Below are positions 9,680 to 19,366 of a stretch of DNA of 64,000 nucleotides, one piece after another; position 1 is the stretch's first letter, and each line of letters starts with the position of its first letter. The notes below the pieces were generated by a model that saw only the letters and a list, made by a program, of their open reading frames with translations, ran no database searches and had not been told where the DNA came from. Source of the stretch: Nitrosomonadales bacterium (GTDB taxonomy: Bacteria > Pseudomonadota > Gammaproteobacteria > Burkholderiales > Gallionellaceae); assembly GCA_016214695.1 (NCBI GenBank), contig JACRNY010000004.1:186001-250000 (forward strand). Reading direction: 5' to 3'. The position numbers and the translations under genes are program-made.

Positions 9680-11481
9680 TCCCCCGATATGGACGCCAGC
9701 GTCTCACCGCTGCGCAGCAGTTCGGTCATCTCCCCGGCAGGCACCGGCCGGCTGAACAGGAAGCCCTGCATCTCGTTGCAGCCTTCGCGCCGCAGCTTCG
9801 ACAACTGCTCGGCATTCTCCACCCCTTCGGCGATGACGCGCAGGCCGAGACTGTGCCCCAGCGCGATGATCGCCGCCACGATGGCCTCGTCGTTGCGGTT
9901 GCTGGACAGGTCGCGCACGAAGGACTGGTCGATCTTGAGGCTGTTGATCGGGAAGCGCTTCAGGTAGCTCAGGCTCGAATAGCCGGTACCGAAATCGTCG
10001 ATCGAGAACTGTATGCCTGCCTCATGCAGCTTCTTCAGCGTCTCGATGGTTCCCGGCGCGTTGTCCATCAGCATGCTTTCGGTCAGTTCCAGCTCGATCA
10101 TCTTCAGTGCCGGATCCAGTCCGTTCTCGGTGAGGATGCCCAGCACCACGCCGACGAAATCCGGCTGCTTGAACTGCATCATCGACAGATTGACCGCGAT
10201 GCTGATGTCGTGGAAACCGGCCGACAGCCACTCGTGCGCCTGCTTGCTTGCGGCCCGCAACACCCACTCACCCACCGGCAGGATCAGGCCGGTCTCCTCC
10301 AGCAAGGGGATGAACTCGCCCGGACCGACCAGACCGCGCTCCGGACTTTGCCAGCGCAACAGCGCTTCCATGCCGACTATCCTGCCGCTGATCATGTCCA
10401 CCTTCGGCTGGTAATGGAGCACGAACTCGTCGTGCACCAGCGCCCGGCGCAACTCCGTCTCCAGTTTCAGGCGCTGCCAGGCGGAGGCATTCATCTGCTC
10501 GGCGTAGTACTGAAAACCGTTGCGCCCCTCCTTCTTCGAGTGATGCATCGCCGCATCCGAATTCTTCAGCAGGGTGGCCGTGTTCAGACCGTCGACCGGA
10601 TAGACGCTGATCCCGATGCTGAGCGTGACGAATATCTCGTCCTCCCCTGCCGGGATCGGAGAACTGGCGAACGAGTCGAGGATCTTCTGCGCCACCTCGC
10701 CCGCATAACGGGAAGCCTTCACCCCCGTCAGCACGATGCCGAACTCATCGCCGGCGATGCGCGCCACCGTGTCGCAGGAACGCAGCTGACTGCCCAGCCT
10801 GTCGGCGACCATCTTCAGCACCTGGTCGCCCATGTGGTAGCCCAGCGAAGCGTTGACGTGCTTGAAGCGGTCCAGGTTGATCGACAGCACCGCCGCCATC
10901 TGGTTGTCGCGATGCGCCCGCGCCAGCTCCTGCTGGAGCCGGTCAATGAACATCGTCCGGTTGGGCAATCCGGTCAGCGCATCGAAATGGACGATGCGCT
11001 CGATCTGGCTGTCCTTGCGTTCCATCGCCGCGGCGAGCTCGATATTGAGCTCGGTCAGCAATTCGTTGGCGGACTGAATCTGCTGCAACAGGCCGTTCTT
11101 CTGCTGCTGCAGCTCATGGCGGCCAAAGGCCTCCAGCACGTCGGCACGCAACAGATCGTTGTCCCAGGGCTTGGTGAGGAATTTGTAGATGGCGCCGCGA
11201 TTGATGGCTTCTTTTACCGTCTCGAGGTCGGCGTAGCCGGTCAGCACCAAGCGTATCGTCTGCGGATACAGCGCTTTGACTTCGGTGAGGAATTCGACCC
11301 CGCTCATCTCCGGCATGCGCTGATCCGAGATGACGACGCCGACGTCATGTTGTGCGAGCAGCGCCAGACCTTCCTTGCCGCTGCAGGCGCGCAGGATGGT
11401 ATAGCCGTCGCCCCGAAGCAGGCGTTCCAGCGCGGCGCCGACGTTCTCCTCATCATCGACCAACAACAGGGTACGTTCCAT
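9676..11481 (-). CDS. Response regulator with GGDEF and EAL domains
   Basis: 601 residues: receiver (1-120, Asp in VVISDQRMPEM), a short coiled coil, a GGDEF domain from LTGLPNRTMFIDRL to about residue 330, and an EAL domain to the end. The diguanylate cyclase signature reads AGDEF rather than GGDEF, so cyclase activity may be weak or regulatory. The phosphodiesterase motifs MEALLRWQ, IDDFGTGYSSLSYL and KIDQSF are intact. It is the first gene of the minus-strand signalling operon ending with the hemerythrin kinase. Net output is probably c-di-GMP hydrolysis controlled by phosphorylation. Confidence 0.94.
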   Translation of the reverse strand: MERTLLLVDDEENVGAALERLLRGDGYTILRACSGKEGLALLAQHDVGVVISDQRMPEMSGVEFLTEVKALYPQTIRLVLTGYADLETVKEAINRGAIYKFLTKPWDNDLLRADVLEAFGRHELQQQKNGLLQQIQSANELLTELNIELAAAMERKDSQIERIVHFDALTGLPNRTMFIDRLQQELARAHRDNQMAAVLSINLDRFKHVNASLGYHMGDQVLKMVADRLGSQLRSCDTVARIAGDEFGIVLTGVKASRYAGEVAQKILDSFASSPIPAGEDEIFVTLSIGISVYPVDGLNTATLLKNSDAAMHHSKKEGRNGFQYYAEQMNASAWQRLKLETELRRALVHDEFVLHYQPKVDMISGRIVGMEALLRWQSPERGLVGPGEFIPLLEETGLILPVGEWVLRAASKQAHEWLSAGFHDISIAVNLSMMQFKQPDFVGVVLGILTENGLDPALKMIELELTESMLMDNAPGTIETLKKLHEAGIQFSIDDFGTGYSSLSYLKRFPINSLKIDQSFVRDLSSNRNDEAIVAAIIALGHSLGLRVIAEGVENAEQLSKLRREGCNEMQGFLFSRPVPAGEMTELLRSGETLASISGE

Positions 11482-11546
11482 CGCTGCCCCATTCTGTCTG
11501 TACGGTGGCGTACTTTAACACGGGTGCAGGCTACAACCGCAAGCGG

Positions 11547-12470
11547 TTACAGTCCGCTCAGCACCTTGATATGCGCCGTCGCGCAACGTCCCAGCACATG
11601 CAGTTCATAGCCGCCTTCCAGCGTCGAGACGATGCGCCGCTGGCAGTGCTTGTACGCCACCTCTTTCAGACGCTCGGTCACCCAGACGTAATCCGCGTCC
11701 AGCAAGCGGATCATGGACATGTCGTCTTCGCGGTGCGCGTCGAAGCCGGCCGAGATCAGCAGCAGTTCCGGTTTGAAGGCATCCAGCGCAGGCAGCCAGC
11801 GCTCTGTCACCGCGGCGCGGAACTCCTCGCTGCCGCTGCCGGCGGCCATCGGCACATTGATGATATGGTCGTTGCCGCTGTCGGCGCCGACATAGGGATA
11901 GAACGGATGCTGGAAGGTCGAACACAGCATCACGCGCGGGTCGTCGTGGAACATGTGCTCGGTGCCGTTGCCGTGATGCACGTCGAAATCGGCGATCGCC
12001 ACCCGGCTCAGGCCATGCGCGGCGAGCGCATGGGCGGCAGCGACGGCGACGTTGTTGAAGATGCAGAAGCCCATCGCCTGCGCCTTCTCGGCATGGTGTC
12101 CGGGCGGGCGGATGTTGCAGAAGGCGTTCTCGACCTTGCCGGCCATCACCAGATCCACGCCCAGCACCGCCGCCCCGGCCGCACGCAAGGCCGCCGGATA
12201 GGTATAGGGGTTCATCGAGGTGTCGCCGTCCAGCTCCACGCGGCCCTGTTGCGGGGCCGCGGCAACGATGGCATCTATATATTCCGCGGCATGCACGCGC
12301 TGCAATTGCTCGTGTGTCGCCTCGGGCGCATCATGGTGCTGCAGGTAACCGAGCAGGCCGGAAGCGATGAGCTGGTCCTCGATCGCGTGGATGCGCGCCG
12401 GGCATTCCGGATGATGTGCGCCCATGTCGTGCTTGAGACAGAGCGGATGTGTGATGTACGCAGTTTGCAT
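11547..12470 (-). CDS. Histone deacetylase family protein (AcuC/HdaH-like)
   Basis: 307 residues of the arginase/deacetylase fold. Catalytic features are visible: RPPGHHAEK (tandem histidines), FCIFNNVAVAA, and the zinc-binding DFDVHHGNG, with a later LISAGFDAH aspartate. Such enzymes remove acetyl or acyl groups from lysine, polyamines or acetoin-pathway proteins. It is transcribed divergently from a Pat-like acetyltransferase/acyl-CoA synthetase gene, with only about 70 bases between the starts. This resembles the functional pairing of acetyltransferase and deacetylase in acu-type loci, so reversible protein acetylation is a reasonable inference. Confidence 0.93.
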   Translation of the reverse strand: MQTAYITHPLCLKHDMGAHHPECPARIHAIEDQLIASGLLGYLQHHDAPEATHEQLQRVHAAEYIDAIVAAAPQQGRVELDGDTSMNPYTYPAALRAAGAAVLGVDLVMAGKVENAFCNIRPPGHHAEKAQAMGFCIFNNVAVAAAHALAAHGLSRVAIADFDVHHGNGTEHMFHDDPRVMLCSTFQHPFYPYVGADSGNDHIINVPMAAGSGSEEFRAAVTERWLPALDAFKPELLLISAGFDAHREDDMSMIRLLDADYVWVTERLKEVAYKHCQRRIVSTLEGGYELHVLGRCATAHIKVLSGL

Positions 12471-12538
12471 GGCATCTGAACTGTAATGTTACGGTGCTAT
12501 CATACCCAACAGATTCACAACCAGAAGCGAAAAATATC

Positions 12539-15229
12539 ATGGGCAAGCACTATCTCAATCCCCTGTTTGCACCCAAATCGGTCGCCGTCTTCGGCGCCAG
12601 CGACCGTCCCGACTCGGTCGGCCAGATCGTCTTCCAGAACATGCTGCAGGGCGGCTTCAAAGGGGCGCTCTACCCCATCAACTCCAAACATGCCGAGGTG
12701 CAGGGTCAGCGCGCCTACCCCTCCATCGCGGCCATCGGCCAGCCGGTCGAACTGGTGGTGATCGCCACCCCGCCGCAGACCGTGCCCGGCATCATCGAAG
12801 AATGCGGCCTGCACGGCGTCAAGGCGGCGGTGATCATCACCGCCGGCTTCGGCGAAGTCGGCGCGGAAGGTGCCGCACTGGAGAAACAGTTGCTGGAAGC
12901 CGCCCACCGCTACAACATCCGCCTGATCGGCCCCAACTGCCTCGGCATCATGCGCCCCTCCATCGGCCTCAATGCCACCTTCAACAAGGGCCAGGCCAAC
13001 GTCGGCAACATCGCCCTCATCTCGCAGTCCGGCGCGCTGTGCACCGCCATCCTCGACTGGGCCAACCGCAACGATGTCGGTTTCTCCAGCGTGGTCTCGA
13101 TGGGCTCCTCCACCGATGTCGATTTCGGCGAGATCCTCGATTACCTCGTCTCCGATTCCAACACCCGCAGCATCCTGATGTACATCGAAGGCATCCGCAA
13201 CGCGCGCAGCTTCATGAGCGCCCTGCGCGCGGCTGCACGCATCAAGCCGGTGATCCTGGTCAAGGTCGGCCGCCATCCCGCCGGTTCCAAGGCCGCGATG
13301 TCGCACACCGCCTCGCTGGTGGGCGCCGACGACGTGTTCGATGCCGCCTTCAGCCGCGTCGGCGTGGTGCGCGTGCAGACCGTCACGCAACTGTTCACCG
13401 CCGCGCGCGCGCTGTCGTTCGGCTTCCGTCCGGTCGGCAACCGCCTCGCCGTGGTCACCAACGGCGGCGGCCCCGGCGTGATGGCGGCAGACCGCGCCTC
13501 CGACCTGGGGCTGGCCATGGCCACGCTGTCCGACAGCACGATCGAGATGCTCAACCAGCACCTGCCGTCGAACTGGTCGCACGGCAACCCGGTCGATGTC
13601 ATCGGCGATGCGCAGGCCGACCGCTACTACCATGCCGTCAAAGCCTGCCTCGACGACGAGAATGTCGACGGCGTGCTGGCCATCCTCACCCCGCAGGCGA
13701 TGACCAAGCCGCTGGAATCGGCACAGGTGATCATCGACCTGGCCAATGCGCAGAGCAGCCAGAAGAGCAAACCGCTGCTGACCTGCTGGATGGGCGAGAC
13801 CCAGGTGGCCGAATCGCGCGACGCCTTCACCAAGGCGCACATGCCGCACTTCCGCACGCCGGAACCGGCGGTCGAAGTGTTCTCGCACCTCTCCGCCTAC
13901 TACCGCAACCAGCGGCTGTTGATGCAGATGCCCGGCCCGCTCTCGCACCACATCGAGCCGGACGTGGAGAGTGCGCGCCTGATCATCGAAGGCGCGATGA
14001 TGGAACACCGCAAGGTGCTCACCGAGATGGAATCCAAGGCCTTGCTGTCCGCCTTCCACATCCCGGTCGCGCGCACCATGGTCGCGCACTCGCCGGCCGA
14101 AGCGCTGCTGATCGCGCAGCAGCTAGGCTTCCCGGTGGCGATGAAGGTCAACTCGCCCGACATCACGCACAAGACCGATGCCGGCGGCGTCGTGCTCAAC
14201 CTCAACAACGCCCACGAGGTGCGCGCCGCCTACCAGCACATCATCGACAACGTGCACCACAACCGCCCCAATGCCACGATGAACGGTATCTCCATCGAGC
14301 CGATGGTCGTCAAGCCCAACGGGCGCGAGCTGATGATCGGCGTCACCAGTGACCCGGTGTTCGGTCCGGTGATCACCTTCGGCGCCGGCGGCACCACCGT
14401 CGAGATCATGGGCGACCGCGCGGTCTCGCTGCCACCGCTCAACAGCTTTCTGGTGAAGGACATGATCCAGCGCACCCACATCTCCAGGATGCTCGGGCAC
14501 TTCCGCAACATGCTGCCCGCCAACATCGAGGCGCTGGAAGACGTGCTGCTGCGCGTATCCGAGATGGTGTGCGAACTGCCGCTGCTCAAGGAGATGGACA
14601 TCAACCCGCTCATCCTCGACGAGAACGGCGCCCTGGCCGCCGATGCGCGCGTGGTGGTGGAATACCGCCAGCCCAGCGCCGACCGCTATGCGCACATGGC
14701 CATCTACCCCTACCCCGCCCAGTTCGTCAGCCAATGGCAGCTGGCCGACGGCACCGACATCACCATCCGCCCCATCCGCCCGGAAGATGCCGCGCTGGTG
14801 AAGAAGTTCGTGCACGACCTGTCGGACGAATCGAAATACTTCCGCTTCATGAACAGCGTGCAGGAATTGACCGAAGACATGCTGGCGCGCCTGACCCAGA
14901 TCGACTACAGCCGCGAGATGGCGCTGGTCGCCGTGGTCGAGGAAGAAGGACACGAGGTCGAACTCGGCGTCGCACGCTACGCCATCAACCCCGACGGCGA
15001 CACCTGCGAGTTCGCACTGGTGGTTGCAGACAACATCGCCGGCAAGGGGCTGGGACAGAAACTCATGGTCTCGCTGATGGAGACCGCGCGTTCCAAAGGA
15101 CTCTCGGTCATCGAAGGCGAAGTGCTCAACAACAACCACCGCATGCTGAAATTGATGAGCCGCCTTGGCTTCGTCGCCAAGACCAGCGAGGACGACCCGG
15201 CGGTGATGAAGGTCAGCAAGCAGCTTTGA
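12539..15229 (+). CDS. ADP-forming acyl-CoA synthetase / GNAT acetyltransferase (Pat/YfiQ-like)
   Basis: 896 residues from the ATG at 12539 (MGKHYLNPLF). In order: CoA-binding Rossmann domain (SVAVFGASDRP), two succinyl-CoA-ligase-like domains, ATP-grasp (LSAFHIPVARTM to about residue 700), and a C-terminal GNAT domain (about 735-890; GKGLGQKL acetyl-CoA loop). This is the architecture of Pat/YfiQ protein acetyltransferases, which regulate enzymes such as acetyl-CoA synthetase. His256 in MSHTASLVG sits where ADP-forming acetate-CoA ligases carry the phosphohistidine; as I recall, Salmonella Pat has lost it, so this protein could be both ligase and acetyltransferase. The divergent neighbour is a deacetylase. 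Confidence 0.93.
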   Translation: MGKHYLNPLFAPKSVAVFGASDRPDSVGQIVFQNMLQGGFKGALYPINSKHAEVQGQRAYPSIAAIGQPVELVVIATPPQTVPGIIEECGLHGVKAAVIITAGFGEVGAEGAALEKQLLEAAHRYNIRLIGPNCLGIMRPSIGLNATFNKGQANVGNIALISQSGALCTAILDWANRNDVGFSSVVSMGSSTDVDFGEILDYLVSDSNTRSILMYIEGIRNARSFMSALRAAARIKPVILVKVGRHPAGSKAAMSHTASLVGADDVFDAAFSRVGVVRVQTVTQLFTAARALSFGFRPVGNRLAVVTNGGGPGVMAADRASDLGLAMATLSDSTIEMLNQHLPSNWSHGNPVDVIGDAQADRYYHAVKACLDDENVDGVLAILTPQAMTKPLESAQVIIDLANAQSSQKSKPLLTCWMGETQVAESRDAFTKAHMPHFRTPEPAVEVFSHLSAYYRNQRLLMQMPGPLSHHIEPDVESARLIIEGAMMEHRKVLTEMESKALLSAFHIPVARTMVAHSPAEALLIAQQLGFPVAMKVNSPDITHKTDAGGVVLNLNNAHEVRAAYQHIIDNVHHNRPNATMNGISIEPMVVKPNGRELMIGVTSDPVFGPVITFGAGGTTVEIMGDRAVSLPPLNSFLVKDMIQRTHISRMLGHFRNMLPANIEALEDVLLRVSEMVCELPLLKEMDINPLILDENGALAADARVVVEYRQPSADRYAHMAIYPYPAQFVSQWQLADGTDITIRPIRPEDAALVKKFVHDLSDESKYFRFMNSVQELTEDMLARLTQIDYSREMALVAVVEEEGHEVELGVARYAINPDGDTCEFALVVADNIAGKGLGQKLMVSLMETARSKGLSVIEGEVLNNNHRMLKLMSRLGFVAKTSEDDPAVMKVSKQL

Positions 15230-15254
15230 TGTGGGACGGGAGCCCGCTGCAAAT

Positions 15255-15277
15255 GGCCTACTGAAGGCAGGCCTTTT
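15255..15277 (+). terminator. Possible weak terminator after the Pat-like gene
   Basis: A short stem GGCCT/AGGCC with a 9-base loop is followed by TTTT. It is short, so confidence is low. Confidence 0.35.
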
Positions 15278-15385
15278 GCCCGGCGAGTTCATTGACCGTA
15301 CAGAGCAAGGACTGTATCGTGCCCCCGCTGGCTGGCTGCCATGAGAAGTCACTGTATCGTACTGAATTCAATTTCCGGGTAAGTG

Positions 15386-15757
15386 ATGCCGACCAAAAAG
15401 ACACCAGTCGAATCTGCGAAAGTCACGTTGCGCCGCTGGCGCGTGATGGAAGTCGAATCGAAGAATGGCGCCCGCACCCGCCATGTCCTGGGTCATGACG
15501 TCACCAACAACCTGGGCCGCGCATCCAGCCCGATCGAGGCATTCGATCTGGAAAACATGACCGTCACCTCGCGCAGCGGCAAGATCTACAGCCTGGTGGG
15601 TTTGCCGGGCAACTCCAAACTCGGCACATCCGCCTGGCAAAAATGGAGCAAAGATAATGGCGTCGTCGCAGAACTGGACGTGACCAACGAATACTTCAAC
15701 GTCGATATGGCATCGACGATCGAGATCGAAAAGATCATCAACTCGGTAAGCCAATGA
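15386..15757 (+). CDS. Conserved hypothetical protein, 123 residues
   Basis: I do not recognise the family. The ATG at 15386 is preceded in frame by a GTG; MPTKKTPVESAK is the likely start, giving 123 residues. The protein is soluble, with no signal peptide or transmembrane segment. It has a basic N terminus, a strand-rich middle (TRHVLGHDVTNN, IEAFDLENMTVTSRSGKIYSLVG) and an acidic C terminus (NVDMASTIEIEKIIN). The codon use matches the neighbouring core genes, which supports a real gene. It stands alone between the acetyltransferase gene and a block of REP-like repeats. Confidence 0.7.
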   Translation: MPTKKTPVESAKVTLRRWRVMEVESKNGARTRHVLGHDVTNNLGRASSPIEAFDLENMTVTSRSGKIYSLVGLPGNSKLGTSAWQKWSKDNGVVAELDVTNEYFNVDMASTIEIEKIINSVSQ

Positions 15758-15812
15758 CCGGACGATCCTGCTCCGGCCCTCGTTAGCGCTGATCCTGCAG
15801 CACCTATCAATT

Positions 15813-15990
15813 CCGTTCGGCCTGAGCCAACCCCCACCCCGTTCGCCCTGAGCCACCCCCCCAAACCCGTTCGCCCTGAGCTCCGCCTGTCCTGAGCTTG
15901 TCGAAGGATCGAAGGGTTGAACGGCGCTCAGCACTATGGACATTCACCCTATCGGATCCGTTCATGTTTCGACAAGCTCAACACGAACGG
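15813..15990. repeat. Cluster of REP-like intergenic repeats
   Basis: Three near-identical direct units CGTTCGSCCTGAGC start at about 15813, 15840 and 15869. They are followed by CCTGAGCTTGTCGAAGGATC (about 15890) and, inverted, TTTCGACAAGCTCAACACG (about 15967). The outer arms can form a long imperfect hairpin. This motif resembles the dispersed TTCGACAAGCTCA-type repeats common in environmental proteobacteria. No ORF is present, and the block fills the gap between a small gene and the tex stop, where it may also act as a transcription or mRNA-stability barrier. Confidence 0.75.
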
Positions 15991-16003
15991 ATGATTGATA
16001 TTT

Positions 16004-18370
16004 TTAACCCTTCAACTTCGCAAACGCCGCCGCCATCGCTCCGCCCATCGCGGGCTGTTCCGGTGCGCGGTGCGCGGGCTTGCCAGCGGAGGGTTTCCCC
16101 TGCCCGCCCCGCTCCCGCACCTCATGCTTCACTTCAGGCTTGCTCCCCGCCTGCGGCGCCGCATCCGTCAACCGCATCGTCAACGCGATCCGCTTGCGCT
16201 TCACATCCACCTCCAGCACCTTCACCTTCACCACCTGCCCCGCCTTCACCACGCTGTGCGGGTCTTTGACGAATTTGTCGGCCAGTGCGGAGATGTGTAC
16301 CAGACCATCCTGATGCACGCCGATGTCCACGAACGCGCCGAACGCGGCGACGTTGGTCACCACGCCTTCGAGGATCATGCCGGGCTCCAGGTCCTTCAGT
16401 TCTTCCACGCCTTCGCGGAAACTGGCGGTGGTGAATTCGGGGCGCGGGTCGCGGCCCGGCTTCTCAAGTTCTTTCAGGATGTCGGTGATCGTCGGCACGC
16501 CGAACTGCTCGTTGGCATACTTGGCAGGGTTCAGCGACTTCAGCAGACCGCCGTTGCCGATCACGCCCTTGATCTCCTGCTTGATGTCTTCGAGGATGCG
16601 CTGCACCAGCGGATACGATTCGGGGTGAACAGCGGAAGCATCCAGCGGATCGCTACCGCCCACGATGCGCAGGAAGCCCGCCGCCTGCTCGAAAGTCTTG
16701 TCGCCCAGGCGCGGCACTTCGCGTAGTTCGGCGCGGCTGTTGAATCTGCCCTTGAGGTCGCGGTGGCTCACGATGGCTTGCGCCACGCTGCTGCTCAAGC
16801 CTGAGACGCGCGTCAGCAACGGCGCCGACGCCGTGTTCACATCCACGCCCACCGCGTTCACGCAGTCTTCCACCACCGCATCCAGCGAGCGCGCCAGTTG
16901 CACCTGGCTCACGTCGTGCTGGTATTGGCCAACACCAATCGACTTGGGATCGATCTTCACCAGCTCGGCCAGCGGGTCTTGCAGGCGGCGCGCGATGGAC
17001 ACCGCACCGCGCAGGCTCACATCCAGCTCCGGCAGTTCGCGCGAGGCGAATTCGGATGCGGAATACACCGACGCACCCGCTTCGGATACGACGATGCTAG
17101 TCATCTTCAGTTCCGGATGCAGCTTGATGAGGTCACGCGCCAGCCGGTCGGTCTCGCGCGAGGCGGTGCCGTTGCCGATGGAGATGAGCGACACGTTGTG
17201 CTTCTTCGCCAGATTGGCCAGCGCCTGTATCGACACATTCCATTCGTTGCGCGGCTGGTGCGGATAGATGGTGTCGGTATCCACCACCTTGCCGGTCTCG
17301 TCCACCACTGCCACCTTCACGCCGGTGCGCAGGCCGGGGTCCAGCCCCATGGTCACGCGCGGCCCGGCGGGTGCGGCCAGCAGCAGCGCTTTGAGGTTGA
17401 GGGCGAACACGTTGATGGCCTCGGTGTCCGCCTTGCTGCGCAGCGCGCTCATCAGCTCGGTCTCCAGATGCATGAACATCTTCACGCGCCAGGTCCAGCG
17501 CACGGTGTCCAGCAGCCAGCGGTCGGCGGGACGGTTCATGTCCTTGATGTTGAAACGCGCGGCGATGCGCGCCTCGCACGGATTGTGCGGCGCGCCCCAG
17601 GTGGGTTTCTCTTCTTCCGTATCCAGCCGCAGCTCCACATTCAGCATCTCCTCGCGGCGGCCGCGGAACACCGCCAGCGCGCGGTGCGAAGGGATGGTGT
17701 TGATGGATTCGGAATAATCGAAATAGTCGGCGTACTTCTCCGCCGCGTCGTTCTTGCCTTCGATGACCTTGGACTGCACCACGCCGTGCTGTTGCACATA
17801 TTCGCGCAGCGATTGCAGCAGCACCGCATCTTCTGCAAAGCGCTCCATCAATATCTGTCGCGCGCCATCCAGCGCCGCCTTGGAATCCGCCACGCCGGGG
17901 TTGGCATCGCCCGCCTCGCTGGTGAAAGGCTCGCGCAAATACTTGGTCGCCTCCTCTTCCGGATTCAGCGTCGGGTTCGCCAGCAGCGCATCCGCCAACG
18001 GCTCCAGCCCCGCCTCCAGCGCGATCTGTGCCTTGGTGCGGCGCTTCGGCTTGTACGGCAGATACAAGTCTTCCAGATGCGTCTTGTCGGTAGCCAGCGA
18101 CACCGCCTTCAACAACTCCGGCGTCATCTTGCCCTGCTCGGTGATGGATTCGATGATCGCCACGCGCCGCTCTTCCAACTCGCGCAGATATCGCAGCCGC
18201 TCTTCCAGTAAACGCAGTTGAATATCGTCCAGCCCGCCCGTCGCCTCTTTGCGATAGCGCGAGATGAAAGGCACGGTCGCGCCTTCGTCCAGCAGGGCGA
18301 TGGCGGCAGCGATCTGGGCGGGTTTGGCCGCGATCTCGGCGGCAAGGCGTTGTTCGATGGATGGGAGCAT
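16004..18370 (-). CDS. tex: Tex family RNA-binding transcription accessory protein
   Basis: 788 residues. Domain order fits Tex: N-terminal helical Tex_N ([19 protein letters not shown]), a YqgF/RNase H-like domain ([18 protein letters not shown]), helix-hairpin-helix repeats ([35 protein letters not shown]), and a C-terminal S1 domain ([17 protein letters not shown]). The tail after S1 is low-complexity and basic ([18 protein letters not shown]). Tex binds RNA and affects transcription and stress tolerance. The gene is monocistronic here, with REP-like repeats after its stop and a terminator hairpin of the next gene upstream. Confidence 0.95.
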   Translation of the reverse strand: MLPSIEQRLAAEIAAKPAQIAAAIALLDEGATVPFISRYRKEATGGLDDIQLRLLEERLRYLRELEERRVAIIESITEQGKMTPELLKAVSLATDKTHLEDLYLPYKPKRRTKAQIALEAGLEPLADALLANPTLNPEEEATKYLREPFTSEAGDANPGVADSKAALDGARQILMERFAEDAVLLQSLREYVQQHGVVQSKVIEGKNDAAEKYADYFDYSESINTIPSHRALAVFRGRREEMLNVELRLDTEEEKPTWGAPHNPCEARIAARFNIKDMNRPADRWLLDTVRWTWRVKMFMHLETELMSALRSKADTEAINVFALNLKALLLAAPAGPRVTMGLDPGLRTGVKVAVVDETGKVVDTDTIYPHQPRNEWNVSIQALANLAKKHNVSLISIGNGTASRETDRLARDLIKLHPELKMTSIVVSEAGASVYSASEFASRELPELDVSLRGAVSIARRLQDPLAELVKIDPKSIGVGQYQHDVSQVQLARSLDAVVEDCVNAVGVDVNTASAPLLTRVSGLSSSVAQAIVSHRDLKGRFNSRAELREVPRLGDKTFEQAAGFLRIVGGSDPLDASAVHPESYPLVQRILEDIKQEIKGVIGNGGLLKSLNPAKYANEQFGVPTITDILKELEKPGRDPRPEFTTASFREGVEELKDLEPGMILEGVVTNVAAFGAFVDIGVHQDGLVHISALADKFVKDPHSVVKAGQVVKVKVLEVDVKRKRIALTMRLTDAAPQAGSKPEVKHEVRERGGQGKPSAGKPAHRAPEQPAMGGAMAAAFAKLKG

Positions 18371-18392
18371 GGTTCTCGATTGGTTGAATTAA

Positions 18393-18417
18393 ATAGCCCT
18401 CGCGGGGCGAGGGCTAT
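18393..18417 (-). terminator. Rho-independent terminator of the Thoeris operon
   Basis: An 11-bp inverted repeat ATAGCCCTCGC / GCGAGGGCTAT with a 3-base loop is followed on the minus strand by TTTAATTC. It lies 48 bases beyond the stop of the macro-domain gene and just before the tex start. Confidence 0.8.
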
Positions 18418-18464
18418 GGGTGATATTTATGAGGGCGGATTATGCCAAGATGGCACTAAGAGTG

Positions 18465-19364
18465 CTATGCCGAAATTTCTTTCGCATTAGCATTAAGTCG
18501 GATGCGCTGCAGATTTTCATATGAACAAAGGGTCAGGAATGAGTGCTCCAATTCTTCAATACTTACTTTTTTACTTTGAACGTCGTATGGATGGACTATA
18601 AACACTAGCTCAGGAGTTAAATATCCACTCTTTAGCGCTATTAATGCTGAATTAAGTAGTTCGCAAAAAACAGCTGTACTGTTCAAATTTAAGCGCCCCC
18701 TACCCGTTCCCATTAGTGGACAAATGATTGCCTGCCCATCGTTCTTTTCTTTAATAGTCATCCACATTGTCGAGAGAGCAATAAAGAAATCCTCTGGTGT
18801 TACTGACGCTTTGTTATTTACATCTAAAGTTGTTAATCCAACTAAAAACACGTTATCTCTTGTGCCTTGAATTTTTATTGTCTTTCCTTGTTCGTAGTTA
18901 CCTTGGGTTATCCCATTCGCACGACCAAGTTCAGCATCAATTCTTATCTTCGCTTCATGATTGTTGGTGAAATTCCTTTTGATGAACGTGCCATGAAGAG
19001 TGCTTGAATGAATCACCACATCATCCACTGTTGTATTAAAACACCGTGTTGCACTAACAATTTTTTGGCCAGTCTCTTTCCAAAAATCGCCAAATTTGAG
19101 TTTCATTACAACACCGTTACTTTCAATTTTCTGTTCTCGTGTTCTTAACGGCCAATTGAATATTGCTCCAATTAATAAGGCAAAGGCGAGAAGTATCAAT
19201 ATGAAATAACCTAGTGTTTTGTTAGGTGCAATGTTTGCCAATTGAAGTGAGAACAATGCACCTTCTGCGATAGACCAAACAACACCCCAAATGCCAATTG
19301 AAGATATCCAGAATTTCTTATCCGAAAGGAGCACTTTTATCCAATATGGTTTTAGCCAATTCAC
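18465..19364 (-). CDS. Membrane-anchored macro-domain effector, type II Thoeris-like
   Basis: 299 residues. Two predicted transmembrane helices (about 19-39 and 50-70) precede a soluble domain from about 87 that reads as a macro domain: VVMKLKFGDFW (start of the fold), IVSATRCFNT, VIHSSTLHG, and the ADP-ribose phosphate loop AIICPLMGTGRGRL at about 212-225. This TM-macro architecture directly downstream of a TIR gene (2 bases apart) is that of type II Thoeris. There, as I recall, the TIR protein makes histidine-ADP-ribose that the macro domain binds, and the membrane part then disrupts the cell. Base composition is AT-rich (about 35% G+C in a counted stretch) against a G+C-rich background, a sign of transfer. 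Confidence 0.85.
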   Translation of the reverse strand: MNWLKPYWIKVLLSDKKFWISSIGIWGVVWSIAEGALFSLQLANIAPNKTLGYFILILLAFALLIGAIFNWPLRTREQKIESNGVVMKLKFGDFWKETGQKIVSATRCFNTTVDDVVIHSSTLHGTFIKRNFTNNHEAKIRIDAELGRANGITQGNYEQGKTIKIQGTRDNVFLVGLTTLDVNNKASVTPEDFFIALSTMWMTIKEKNDGQAIICPLMGTGRGRLNLNSTAVFCELLNSALIALKSGYLTPELVFIVHPYDVQSKKVSIEELEHSFLTLCSYENLQRIRLNANAKEISA

Positions 19365-19366
19365 GG

